Made by a program: the position numbers and the translations under genes
Assembly: GCA_027066595.1 (NCBI GenBank)
Contig: JAMONG010000007.1
Location: forward strand, 1-19,817
Reading direction: 5' to 3'
DNA from: Sulfurovum sp.
GTDB taxonomy: Bacteria; Campylobacterota; Campylobacteria; Campylobacterales; Sulfurovaceae
DNA: 19,817 bases
In this document: positions 1 through 6,826 of the stretch, in pieces
Position numbering within the stretch: position 1 is the first letter of the stretch
Layout: every line of letters starts with the position of its first letter
The notes under the pieces: model-generated
What the model was told of the DNA's origin: nothing
What the model saw: only the letters and a program-made list of their open reading frames with translations
The model's database searches: none

Positions 1-125
1 ATCACAGCAGATACACCTAAGCCTAAAATGACAAAGGTACCTGTATTCATCTCTAAGATGAGTAAGATGAAACCTAGTATAAGCCAATGCCACCATACGA
101 TATTGGCATCTAAAAATTCGACCAT
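1..125 (-). CDS. NfeD-like short integral membrane protein (5' end only)
   Basis: Only the first 41 codons are inside the window; the gene runs off the left edge. The start is the ATG at 125-123 on the minus strand, preceded by an AAGGAG ribosome binding site (132-137) seven bases upstream. The visible protein begins MVEFLDANIVWWHWLILGF and continues as an uninterrupted hydrophobic stretch with a Glu after an Ile/Leu run (LILEMNTGTF). This resembles the first membrane helix of short NfeD/YbbK-type proteins, which partner stomatin/slipin-family proteins in membrane quality control. The assignment uses the N-terminus alone; the diagnostic C-terminal OB-fold lies outside the window. It is transcribed divergently from ilvC. 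Confidence 0.6.
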   Translation of the reverse strand, partial: MVEFLDANIVWWHWLILGFILLILEMNTGTFVILGLGVSAV

Positions 126-141
126 TGAATACTCCTTAGTT

Positions 142-157
142 ATTATAATTAATTATA
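142..157 (-). promoter_or_regulatory. -10 region for the NfeD-like gene
   Basis: The minus strand carries two TATAAT hexamers, at 152-157 and 142-147. The distal one is preceded by TGC, resembling an extended -10. Either would give a short leader containing the AAGGAG at 132-137. No -35 hexamer is evident. Confidence 0.5.
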
Positions 158-207
158 GCATAAAAGATTAATAAGCTAAAAAGTAAAGAGAATAAGCTAG
201 TTTTAGA

Positions 208-213
208 TATAAT
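208..213 (+). promoter_or_regulatory. -10 box of ilvC
   Basis: A perfect TATAAT lies in an AT-rich tract 33 bases before the ilvC ATG, giving a leader of about 25-28 nt that contains the AAGGA ribosome binding site near 236-240. There is no -35 consensus, which is normal for the housekeeping sigma factor of this phylum. Confidence 0.6.
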
Positions 214-246
214 CGCGAAATTTATTAAATTACCTAAGGAAATTAA

Positions 247-1272
247 ATGTCAACTTTAAATGTATATTATGACAAAGATTGTGATATCAATATCATCAAA
301 TCTAAAACAGTAGCAATGATCGGTTTCGGTTCACAAGGACACGCACACGCAGAGAACCTTAGAGATTCTGGTGTAAATGTTGTTGTAGGTCTTAGAAAAG
401 ATGGTTCATCTTGGGCTAAAGCTGAAGCGAAAGGTTTTGAAACATTAACTGTAGCAGATGCAACTGCAAAAGCTGATGTGATTATGATTCTTCTTCCAGA
501 TGAAAACCAAGCTGAAATTTATACAAACGAAATTGCTCCAAACCTAAAGTCTGGTGCTACTATCGCGTTTGGTCATGGTTTTAACATTCATTATGGACGT
601 GTTACCCCTGCTAAAGATATCAATGTTACTATGATTGCTCCAAAAGCACCAGGTCATACTGTACGTTCTGAGTTCGTAAGAGGTGGTGGTATTCCAGATC
701 TTATCGCTGTGGGTCAAAACCCAAGTGGTACAACTAAAGAGTTGGCTCTTTCTTATGCATCGGCTATCGGTGGTGGTAGAACAGCTATTATCGAAACGAC
801 ATTTAAAGATGAAACTGAAACAGACCTTTTTGGTGAGCAAGCAGTACTTTGTGGTGGTGTAACATCACTCGTTCAAGCAGGTTTTGAAACACTTACAGAA
901 GCGGGTTACGCACCAGAACTTGCATACTTCGAATGTCTTCATGAGCTTAAACTTATCGTTGACCTTATGTTCGAAGGTGGAATCGCTGACATGAGATACT
1001 CTATCTCAAATACAGCTGAGTATGGTGACTATGTTTCTGGTAAAAGAGTAATCAACGCTGAATCAAAAGCAGCAATGAAAGACATCTTAACAGAAATCCA
1101 AGATGGTAGATTTGCTAAAGACTTCATCTTAGAAGGTCAAGCTGGTTACCCTCGTATGAATGCTGAAAGATCAAATGATAAAGAAAAACTTATCACTAAA
1201 ACAGGTAATTCTTTACGTGAAATGATGCCGTGGATATCAGCAGGTAAAATCGTAGACCAAGAAACTAACTAA
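247..1272 (+). CDS. ilvC: Ketol-acid reductoisomerase (NADP+), class I
   Basis: Cytoplasmic enzyme of valine, leucine and isoleucine synthesis. It isomerises and reduces 2-acetolactate or 2-aceto-2-hydroxybutyrate to the dihydroxy acid. The 341 residues match the short class I form. The N-terminal Rossmann domain shows GFGSQG (26-31), with Arg50 and Ser54/55 placed to hold the NADPH phosphate and His110 in the FGHGFNIHY motif. The knotted helical C-terminal domain carries the Mg2+ ligands Asp193 and Glu197 (ETDLFGEQ), Glu229 and Glu233, and Ser254. A ribosome binding site (AAGGA) precedes the ATG. It appears monocistronic with its own promoter; ilvBH is not in the window. All catalytic residues are present. 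Confidence 0.97.
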   Translation: MSTLNVYYDKDCDINIIKSKTVAMIGFGSQGHAHAENLRDSGVNVVVGLRKDGSSWAKAEAKGFETLTVADATAKADVIMILLPDENQAEIYTNEIAPNLKSGATIAFGHGFNIHYGRVTPAKDINVTMIAPKAPGHTVRSEFVRGGGIPDLIAVGQNPSGTTKELALSYASAIGGGRTAIIETTFKDETETDLFGEQAVLCGGVTSLVQAGFETLTEAGYAPELAYFECLHELKLIVDLMFEGGIADMRYSISNTAEYGDYVSGKRVINAESKAAMKDILTEIQDGRFAKDFILEGQAGYPRMNAERSNDKEKLITKTGNSLREMMPWISAGKIVDQETN

Positions 1273-1286
1273 TTTTTTTTCTTATT

Positions 1287-1313
1287 TGCACTCATCTTTA
1301 AATGATGAGTGCA
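1287..1313 (+). repeat. Perfect 10-bp inverted repeat downstream of ilvC
   Basis: TGCACTCATC (1287-1296) and GATGAGTGCA (1304-1313) flank a 7-base loop. In an intrinsic terminator for ilvC a T-run would follow the hairpin; here an eight-base T-run (1273-1280) precedes it and the downstream sequence is not T-rich. It may be a processing or stability hairpin at the ilvC 3' end, or a protein-binding palindrome. The strand of action is uncertain. Confidence 0.5.
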
Positions 1314-1438
1314 GTCACTTACTACACGTAAGCTCCTTTACTCAAACATTTAAACCTAAGCACAACTAAGAAAAAATCTTTAGTTAGTTAGTTTTCTCAA
1401 TACTTTTTCAATTTAATTCTAACTTTTTATTCTCACGC

Positions 1439-1444
1439 TATAAT
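1439..1444 (+). promoter_or_regulatory. -10 box of the deacetylase-transporter pair
   Basis: A perfect TATAAT lies 28 bases before the ATG at 1472, in a T-rich tract with no -35 consensus. It would drive both the deacetylase gene and the directly abutting transporter gene. Confidence 0.55.
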
Positions 1445-1471
1445 ATTTAAAATTTATTTGAAGCGAATTAT

Positions 1472-2569
1472 ATGGCTGTCCAACCTAAAAAAAAGAAATC
1501 TACTACAAAATCTAAAAGCACTACTAAAAAGAAACTTACGACTAAAAAAACCACAGTGAAACCTCGAAAACGTAAAAGTAAAAAGAAGAGTCATACAAAG
1601 AGAAATATTTTAATTGTGCTTGCACTGTTTGTCATGTTTTCTTTTGTAGGGTTTGGGTTTTATTTGGGTCAACATAGTGATGGTATTGCCTCTGCTATAG
1701 AAAGAGGGGAGATAGAAGGGGAATATACCACCAAACAACTTTTAGAAGATTTGTCTAAAATACAACATAAAGCTCCTAAAGAGGAAAAAAAGGTAGTTGT
1801 TGTCAAAGAAAAAGTGAAGCCAAAAGTCATTAAAAAAATAAAAGTTACAAAGCCTAAACCTAAAGTAGTAAAAAAAGCTACCATTCAAAAAACCATTTTA
1901 GCTCCCAAATCAAAAAAACCGAAATTAGTCATTGTGATAGATGATGTATCTAAACAAAGTCAGTTAGCTGCTATGAGAGCAACGGGCATAAAGATGACAC
2001 CTTCTATCTTTCCTCCTTCTGAACTATCTATGACATCTCATCGTTTAGCTAAGGGGTTAAAACACTATATGATTCATCTACCTATGGAGTCAAGTAGTAC
2101 ACAGTTTAATTCTCAGTATAAAACGTTACTTACCTCATTTACGAGTGCTCAAGTAGATAAACGTGTGCATGAGTTAAGAGCACTCTTTCCTCATGCAAGA
2201 TATATCAATAACCATACGGGTTCAGTATATACAAATGATTATAAGGCGATGAATACACTTTACACGGCGTTACGTAAAAATGGCTTTGTATTTGTAGATA
2301 GTAGAACAGTGGGCAGTTCTAAAGTACGTAAGGTAGCACATACTTTTGGTGATGCTTATGTTGCTAGAGATATTTTTATAGATAACAAACATAACGAAGC
2401 ATACATACATAAGCAGTTGGCACAGGCAGTGAAGATAGCTAAGAAAAAAGGGTATGCTGTGGCTATTGGGCATCCCCATAAAATGACGATGCAGGCTTTG
2501 GCATCGGCTAACGATATTTTAAAAGATGTTGAGCTAGTATATATAGATGAAATATATAAAAGGAAATAG
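1472..2569 (+). CDS. Membrane-anchored divergent polysaccharide deacetylase family protein (YibQ-like)
   Basis: This 365-residue protein has four parts. Residues 5-44 are extremely Lys/Thr-rich. Residues 45-65 form one membrane helix. Residues 100-150 are a Lys/Pro/Val-rich linker. The remainder is a divergent polysaccharide deacetylase domain. Family motifs are in order: VIVIDD (153-158), HLPME (202-206), NNHTGS (246-251), VDSR (275-278), RDIFID (299-304) and AIGHPH (331-336). The domain should sit on the periplasmic side. The substrate is unknown; an envelope glycan role is inferred from the fold. The ribosome binding site is weak (GAAGCG). In Campylobacter, as I recall, the homologue lies between ilvC and dprA, which supports orthology. 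The N-terminal lysine tract is low-complexity and may vary between strains. Confidence 0.85.
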   Translation: MAVQPKKKKSTTKSKSTTKKKLTTKKTTVKPRKRKSKKKSHTKRNILIVLALFVMFSFVGFGFYLGQHSDGIASAIERGEIEGEYTTKQLLEDLSKIQHKAPKEEKKVVVVKEKVKPKVIKKIKVTKPKPKVVKKATIQKTILAPKSKKPKLVIVIDDVSKQSQLAAMRATGIKMTPSIFPPSELSMTSHRLAKGLKHYMIHLPMESSSTQFNSQYKTLLTSFTSAQVDKRVHELRALFPHARYINNHTGSVYTNDYKAMNTLYTALRKNGFVFVDSRTVGSSKVRKVAHTFGDAYVARDIFIDNKHNEAYIHKQLAQAVKIAKKKGYAVAIGHPHKMTMQALASANDILKDVELVYIDEIYKRK

Positions 2570-3901
2570 ATGAAAGGCATTGGTATAGCAATAGCCATAG
2601 GGTTGGCATTTGGTTTTTTAGCACTTTTGGTGTTTTCTGTACAACATTCCCTGCTTATAGGTTTGGTGGCATTTTTAGTAGCTCTTTGGACAAATGAAGC
2701 GATGCCTTTGGGAGCAGTATCTATCTTGCCTATTATCCTTTTTCCTATTTTTGGTATATTAGATACACAAGCAGTGACAGCCAACTATTCTAAGTCTATT
2801 ATCTTTCTCTTTTTAGGTGGATTTATGTTGGCTATTGCCATTGAAAAGATAAGTTTGCATAAGTATTTTTCTGCACGACTGTTAAGCTTCTTTCCTAAGA
2901 GTGCAAGAGGGATTATCTATGCATTGGCTATTACCTCTGCACTGCTTAGTTCTATACTCTCAAACACGACTATCACGCTGATGCTCATGCCTATTGCTCT
3001 GTTTTTAAGTGAAAATATCAAGCTTAAAGTACGCTTTTTGCTTGCGACTGCTTATGGGGCGAGTGTTGGGGGGATACTTACTCCTATAGGGACTGCTCCT
3101 AATCTCATTTTATTAGGGTTTTTAGAAGAGCATAAGCTACCCACACTTGCTTTTGGGGAGTGGATGATGTATATGTTTCCAGTCGTAGGATTGATGTTAT
3201 TGATTATCCCTTATATCCTCTCTTTAGGGGTGGTAGATGAGTGTGTAGAAGATGTCAGCCATATTGTGCCAAAACTTACATCTGCTCAAAAACGGCTCTA
3301 TGGAATCATCGTACTTTTAGCAGTGGTCTTAGTGGCAAATACCTTTATGAAACAAGCTTTTGGCATGGCACTAGATGAAAAACTGGTTTTACTCTCTTTT
3401 GGTCTTTTGATGTTTGTACCTAAAGTAGGCTTTTTAGAATGGGAAGATACCCGCTCTATGCCGTATGAGATTATCTTTTTATTTGGTGCAGGCTTTAGCA
3501 TAGCAGCTGCCTTTTCAAGTACAGGGTTGGCAGCTGATATTGCCACAAAACTTAGTTTTATCTCTACCATGCCACTGTTTTGGATGTTTGTGGTTGTTGC
3601 ACTTTTTGTGACATTTTCAACAGAGGTGACGAGTAACACTGCCCTTACCTCCATTGCTGTACCTATTTTTTATGAGTTTGCAAAAGATATGCCAGAACAA
3701 GAGGGTATGATGCTCCTTATGGTGGCAACGGTAGCAGCTTCGTATGCCTTTATGCTCCCCATAGCCACACCTCCCAATGCAATTGTTATGAGTTCACGGG
3801 TGATTAGCATTAAGCAGATGGCATCTGTCGGATGGAAGCTTAATTTCATCGGTGTGACAGTGTTATCACTTGTTGCCTATTTTATCTGGAGGCTTGTATA
3901 A
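2570..3901 (+). CDS. SLC13/DASS family sodium:anion symporter
   Basis: This 443-residue polytopic inner-membrane protein belongs to the divalent anion:Na+ symporter family, which takes up dicarboxylates, sulfate or similar anions. The inverted-repeat architecture is clear. The first half has an SNT motif (131-133) followed by GGILTPIGTAPNLI (167-180). The second half has a matching SNT (355-357) followed by PIATPPNAIV (397-406). These four elements form the Na+ and substrate sites in VcINDY-type structures. The substrate cannot be read from sequence. The ATG directly follows the TAG of the deacetylase gene with no gap, and its ribosome binding site (AAAAGGAAA) lies inside that gene's end, so the two are probably translationally coupled. 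Confidence 0.9.
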   Translation: MKGIGIAIAIGLAFGFLALLVFSVQHSLLIGLVAFLVALWTNEAMPLGAVSILPIILFPIFGILDTQAVTANYSKSIIFLFLGGFMLAIAIEKISLHKYFSARLLSFFPKSARGIIYALAITSALLSSILSNTTITLMLMPIALFLSENIKLKVRFLLATAYGASVGGILTPIGTAPNLILLGFLEEHKLPTLAFGEWMMYMFPVVGLMLLIIPYILSLGVVDECVEDVSHIVPKLTSAQKRLYGIIVLLAVVLVANTFMKQAFGMALDEKLVLLSFGLLMFVPKVGFLEWEDTRSMPYEIIFLFGAGFSIAAAFSSTGLAADIATKLSFISTMPLFWMFVVVALFVTFSTEVTSNTALTSIAVPIFYEFAKDMPEQEGMMLLMVATVAASYAFMLPIATPPNAIVMSSRVISIKQMASVGWKLNFIGVTVLSLVAYFIWRLV

Positions 3902-3932
3902 GTAAAAATATGGCAATTTGACATATTTTTAC
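3902..3932. repeat. Perfect 11-bp inverted repeat after the transporter gene
   Basis: GTAAAAATATG (3902-3912) and CATATTTTTAC (3922-3932) flank a 9-base spacer, starting on the base after the transporter stop codon. It could be a weak AT-rich transcription stop or an operator just upstream of the dprA promoter (-10 at 3953-3958). No T-tract follows on either strand, so a classical terminator is unlikely. Confidence 0.5.
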
Positions 3933-3952
3933 AAAAATCTACACTTCTTTGT

Positions 3953-3958
3953 TATGAT
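3953..3958 (+). promoter_or_regulatory. Candidate -10 box of dprA
   Basis: TATGAT lies 20 bases before the dprA ATG and just upstream of the purine-rich ribosome binding site AGAGGATAGGG. One mismatch from consensus; no -35 hexamer. Confidence 0.4.
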
Positions 3959-3978
3959 ACCTGAAAAAGAGGATAGGG

Positions 3979-4755
3979 ATGAGTCAACATATAAGAGAAA
4001 CCATTACCGAGTTAAATGTGATGAAAAAGTATCCTAAGGAACTTTTTTATAAAGGTAACTTAGAGTTACTTAAACGACCTAAAGTCTCCATAGTGGGAAC
4101 AAGACGACCTTCAAACTACACACGTCAAGCCACGTATGCACTTGCACGTGCTTTGGCAAAAAGAGGGGTTTGTGTGGTGAGTGGTGCTGCGATGGGTGTA
4201 GATACGATAGCACATGAGGGAGCTGGAGCAGAAAATACCATAGCAGTCGTAGCCAATGGCTTAGATATTCGCTATCCTGTCATTAACAAAAATCTTATAG
4301 AATCCATAGAAAATGAAGGACTGATGCTTAGCCAGTTTAACGATGGTTTTCGTGCCACAGGGTGGAGCTTTGTGGTGAGGAATGAAGTGGTTGTAGCCCT
4401 AGGAGAGATACTCATAGTCACAGAAGCAGACCTGAACTCTGGTTCTATGCGTTCAGTAGAGTTTGCACAGAAGATGGGTAAGCCTATATTTGTATTGCCT
4501 CACAGACTTGGTGAGAGTTTAGGGACTAACTCTCTTTTAAACCTAGCCGAAGCAACACCTATTAATGACATAGAAAGTTTTGTCTCTCGTTTTGGAACAG
4601 AGGTAGATGAGAACATAGAAAAAGATGCATTTTTTTACTTTTGTCAAAAAGCACCTACATTTGATGAGAGTTTAGAAAAGTTTGGAGAGAGGGTGTATGA
4701 GGCAGAACTGGAGGGCATCATCACGATACAAGATGGTATCGTGAGATTAAATTAA
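3979..4755 (+). CDS. dprA: DNA processing protein DprA (natural transformation, RecA loader)
   Basis: Cytoplasmic protein that binds incoming single-stranded DNA and loads RecA during natural transformation. The 258 residues are short for the family: the N-terminal SAM-like domain is reduced to about 30 residues. The Rossmann-like core is intact, with IVGTRRPS (38-45), SGAAMGVDTIAH (68-79), the FVVRN element (131-135) and SGS (154-156). Residues 215-258 look like a small winged-helix (DML1-like) C-terminus. This short build is common in the phylum. It has its own promoter and converges on the thioredoxin-like gene, whose stop codon is three bases away. Its presence suggests competence, but no uptake genes are visible here. 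Confidence 0.93.
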   Translation: MSQHIRETITELNVMKKYPKELFYKGNLELLKRPKVSIVGTRRPSNYTRQATYALARALAKRGVCVVSGAAMGVDTIAHEGAGAENTIAVVANGLDIRYPVINKNLIESIENEGLMLSQFNDGFRATGWSFVVRNEVVVALGEILIVTEADLNSGSMRSVEFAQKMGKPIFVLPHRLGESLGTNSLLNLAEATPINDIESFVSRFGTEVDENIEKDAFFYFCQKAPTFDESLEKFGERVYEAELEGIITIQDGIVRLN

Positions 4756-4758
4756 AGA

Positions 4759-5286
4759 TTACTTTTTTTCTGCTGATAGTTGTTTAATTAGTTCTTCATA
4801 TTGTGCTTCGCTTAGCATACCTGCTTGGACGAACTGTACATTACCTTTGGTATCAAGTGCCACAAGAAAAGGGATACTCCCTCTCCACTGAGCACGTTGT
4901 TGAATGTAATTTACTAAATTTGATGCTTTTTCTTCAGAGACAGTAATGTAGTTAATACCTTTTTGCTTTACAAAGTCTGTTGTTTGTGTGTTGTTATAGC
5001 CCTGTACTTCAATAGCCACAATAGCTACTTTATCTTTGTACTTTTCTTGTATCTCTATGAGGTGAGGGATAGAAGCTAAACATGGAGGACATTTATGTCC
5101 AAAAAACTCTAAAAATACTACTTTACCTTCAAGACCCTCTATAATAAGCCCTTGTTCAGTACCTGTAACATTATATGTTTTTCCTTTGACATCTGTCATA
5201 GACATTTGAGCGAGTGGTTTTTCTTCTGCTAGGACAAAGCTAGTGAGTGAAAAGATAAGTAGGGTTGTAAGTAGTTTTTTTATCAT
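4759..5286 (-). CDS. Exported TlpA/ResA-like thioredoxin-fold protein
   Basis: A 175-residue periplasmic redox protein. Residues 1-20 form a Sec signal peptide (Lys-Lys, hydrophobic core, cleavage after LA). The thioredoxin fold carries the active site CPPC at 66-69 (FGHKCPPC) and the cis-proline in SIPF (137-140). Such proteins usually reduce periplasmic disulfides, for example in cytochrome c maturation or for a specific partner. No maturation genes are adjacent, so the partner is unknown. A -10 box lies at 5317-5322 on the minus strand, and a weak AAGG ribosome binding site precedes the ATG. It lies downstream of, and codirectional with, the two small-RNA elements at 5365-5651. Confidence 0.87.
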   Translation of the reverse strand: MIKKLLTTLLIFSLTSFVLAEEKPLAQMSMTDVKGKTYNVTGTEQGLIIEGLEGKVVFLEFFGHKCPPCLASIPHLIEIQEKYKDKVAIVAIEVQGYNNTQTTDFVKQKGINYITVSEEKASNLVNYIQQRAQWRGSIPFLVALDTKGNVQFVQAGMLSEAQYEELIKQLSAEKK

Positions 5287-5316
5287 AAGATATGCCTTAT
5301 AGTGTTAATTTGATAG

Positions 5317-5322
5317 ATTATA
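5317..5322 (-). promoter_or_regulatory. -10 box of the thioredoxin-like gene
   Basis: The minus strand reads GTGTATAATC here, a perfect TATAAT 30 bases before the ATG. It gives this gene its own promoter, independent of the small-RNA elements upstream. Confidence 0.55.
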
Positions 5323-5364
5323 CACTATGAAGATGTAAAAATTGTGTAATTGTTTTGAATTTAG

Positions 5365-5476
5365 AAAAAATTATTTTCAAAGAGCATCAGAAAGGGAAAA
5401 AAGGAGGGAAAATAATAGGTTACAATAGTCTCAATAAATAAAAGGGGAGAGAGGAACTATTGCCTGATGCTCTTGT
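5365..5476 (-). ncRNA. Candidate structured small RNA, copy B (C/U-rich loops)
   Basis: About 110 nt, read on the minus strand. An 11-bp perfect closing stem joins 5464-5474 to 5380-5390 (AAGAGCATCAG with its complement). Inside is a 7-bp stem (5456-5462 with 5423-5429). The apical loop (5430-5455) contains UCCUCUCUCCCC, and the unpaired 3' strand (5391-5422) contains UUUUCCCUCC. A -10 box (TATACT, 5483-5488) lies seven bases from the expected start near 5476. After the closing stem comes UUU, then a six-U run at 5365-5370, which could terminate transcription. No ORF is conserved between the copies. The strand call rests on the duplicated promoter and U-tract; a plus-strand purine-rich RNA is the alternative. 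Confidence 0.6.
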
Positions 5477-5482
5477 AAGTTA

Positions 5483-5518
5483 AGTATACAGTTATAAGGT
5501 TAACTAAATATTAATAGA
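5483..5518 (-). promoter_or_regulatory. Promoter of small RNA copy B
   Basis: On the minus strand, TATACT (5483-5488) is preceded by an AT-rich 24-base block (5495-5518, containing AGTTAACCTTA) that matches 22 of 24 positions in copy A (5670-5693). The spacing from -10 to the RNA start is identical in both copies. Confidence 0.55.
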
Positions 5519-5540
5519 ATTTTAAGTTATACATTTTAAG

Positions 5541-5651
5541 TGAAAAGATTAAAAGAGCATCATATTTAAAAGGAGGGGAGGGAAAATGATGTTAAACAAA
5601 TTTAGTAAAATAAAAAGGGAGACTAAAATTTATTTTAACTGATGCTCTTGT
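5541..5651 (-). ncRNA. Candidate structured small RNA, copy A (C/U-rich loops)
   Basis: Tandem paralogue of the element at 5365-5476, about 175 bp away and also read on the minus strand. A 10-bp perfect closing stem joins 5640-5649 to 5553-5562. Inside, a long stem pairs 5622-5639 with 5591-5606, with one or two bulges. Its sequence differs completely from the inner stem of copy B, yet pairing is kept. The loop (5607-5621) reads CUCCCUUUUU then AUUUU. The unpaired 3' strand contains UUUUCCCUCCCCUCC (5572-5586 reversed). The closing stem is followed by UUUUAAUCUUUUC, a plausible intrinsic terminator. The -10 (TACAAT, 5658-5663) is seven bases from the expected start near 5651. Confidence 0.62.
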
Positions 5652-5657
5652 AAGAAC

Positions 5658-5693
5658 ATTGTATATGTCTAAGGTTAACTGAATACTAATAGA
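5658..5693 (-). promoter_or_regulatory. Promoter of small RNA copy A
   Basis: On the minus strand, TACAAT (5658-5663) sits at the same distance from the RNA start as the copy B -10. The conserved 24-base upstream block is at 5670-5693. It lies back to back with the promoter of the GH3 gene (-10 at 5697-5702), so the two units are divergent. Confidence 0.55.
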
Positions 5694-5696
5694 GGG

Positions 5697-5702
5697 TATA
5701 AT
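5697..5702 (+). promoter_or_regulatory. -10 box of the GH3 gene
   Basis: GGGTATAATAATTC contains a perfect TATAAT 29 bases before the ATG at 5731. The ribosome binding site AGGAAAGAG (5721-5729) directly precedes the start. Confidence 0.6.
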
Positions 5703-5730
5703 AATTCATTAATTAGCAATAGGAAAGAGA

Positions 5731-6816
5731 ATGATTCAAAAAGTTTTAGGTGTAGTGGGTTTGTTAAGTTTGCCCTTGTTGGCAGAAGTCTCTTTAGAGC
5801 ATAAGATAGGACAGATGTTAATGGTGGGCTTTCATGGTACATCAGCACCAAGTCATAGCCAAATATGTAAAGACATTCAAAAGTATCATGTTGGTTCAGT
5901 GATACTCTTTGATTATAATCCTGTAGATAGAACAAAGCCTAAAAATATTGCCACAAAGGTACAACTGAAAAAGTTGACTTCAGAGTTACAAGCATGTTCA
6001 CATGATGGTAAACTACTCATAGCCGTTGACCAAGAAGGGGGTAAAGTACAACGATTAAAAAGCAAATATGGTTTTTACGGAAAATTCCCTAAGGCTTCAG
6101 ATGTCATCAAAATGGATCAAAGTACAATCAAATCTACCTACACAAAGATGAGTGCAGAACTTCAGTTAGTGGGTATCAACTACGATTTAGCTCCTGTAGT
6201 AGACCTAGACATAAATATGAAAAATCATGTCATACATGGTTTAGGGCGTTCTTTTGGTAAAGACCCTAAAGTAGTTGCCAAGTATGCGTCTACTTTCATA
6301 GATGCTATGCATGAAAATGGGGTACTCACTTCCATTAAACATTTTCCAGGGCATGGATCTTCTGTAGGCGATACCCATAAAGGTTTTGTAGATGTGACTC
6401 ACCTCTGGAAAGAAGTAGAGCTTGAACCTTACCGTTTACTCAAAGACAAAGCTGACACTGTCATGGTAGCCCATGTGTTTAACAAAAAGTTAGATGATGT
6501 CTATCCTGCGAGTTTATCGTATAAAACGATTACAAAACTCTTACGTTGGAAGCTTGGATATCATGGTGTAGTCATCACTGATGATTTGCAGATGGGGGCT
6601 ATAAGTAAAAAGTACGGGCTTAAAAATACACTGAAACTAGCCATCAATGCTGGGGATGACATATTACTCATAGGAAACCAACTTGATCCTAGAAAAGTAA
6701 AAAAGACCAGTCTCCTAGTGGAGACAATTCTTGATTTAGTGAAAGCAGGAGAAGTCAAAGAAGAAGCTATAACCAAAGCATACCAGCGTATAGAAAAACT
6801 AAAACAAAAATTATAA
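5731..6816 (+). CDS. Exported glycoside hydrolase family 3, beta-N-acetylhexosaminidase type (NagZ-like)
   Basis: A 361-residue single-domain GH3 enzyme. NagZ-type members remove beta-N-acetylglucosamine from muropeptides. Family marks: AVDQEGGKVQRL (98-109); KHFPGHGSSVGDTH (203-216), in which Asp214 and His216 form the Asp-His acid/base dyad typical of this subgroup; and VITDDLQMGA (281-290), with the nucleophile among Asp284/Asp285. Residues 1-18 look like a Sec signal peptide cut after LLA, so the enzyme is predicted periplasmic, unlike the cytoplasmic NagZ of E. coli. It has its own promoter and a good ribosome binding site. A 25-residue ORF follows after 10 bp. Confidence 0.9.
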   Translation: MIQKVLGVVGLLSLPLLAEVSLEHKIGQMLMVGFHGTSAPSHSQICKDIQKYHVGSVILFDYNPVDRTKPKNIATKVQLKKLTSELQACSHDGKLLIAVDQEGGKVQRLKSKYGFYGKFPKASDVIKMDQSTIKSTYTKMSAELQLVGINYDLAPVVDLDINMKNHVIHGLGRSFGKDPKVVAKYASTFIDAMHENGVLTSIKHFPGHGSSVGDTHKGFVDVTHLWKEVELEPYRLLKDKADTVMVAHVFNKKLDDVYPASLSYKTITKLLRWKLGYHGVVITDDLQMGAISKKYGLKNTLKLAINAGDDILLIGNQLDPRKVKKTSLLVETILDLVKAGEVKEEAITKAYQRIEKLKQKL

Positions 6817-6826
6817 GGAGTGAGTT

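Noticed and set aside
2356..2784. 142-codon minus-strand ORF opposite the deacetylase/transporter junction
   Set aside because: It is the antisense shadow of two well-supported genes, with repetitive composition typical of such shadows.
5383..5455. Plus-strand GGA-rich RNA acting as a CsrA sponge
   Set aside because: GGA motifs do occur on the plus strand in unpaired segments, but the duplicated promoter block and U-tracts place both transcripts on the minus strand. Kept only as an alternative.
5586..5642. 18-codon plus-strand ORF (ATGATG start) after an AAGGAGGGGAGGG sequence inside RNA copy A
   Set aside because: The purine-rich tract mimics a ribosome binding site, but copy B has ATAATA at the same position and no matching ORF, while the base pairing is conserved. 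An RNA role explains the duplication better than a peptide does.
5381..5649. CRISPR array or transposon end repeats suggested by GAGCATCA/TGATGCTC recurring four times
   Set aside because: There are only two units, the repeats are in inverted pairs closing each unit, and no cas genes, transposase or target-site duplication are present.
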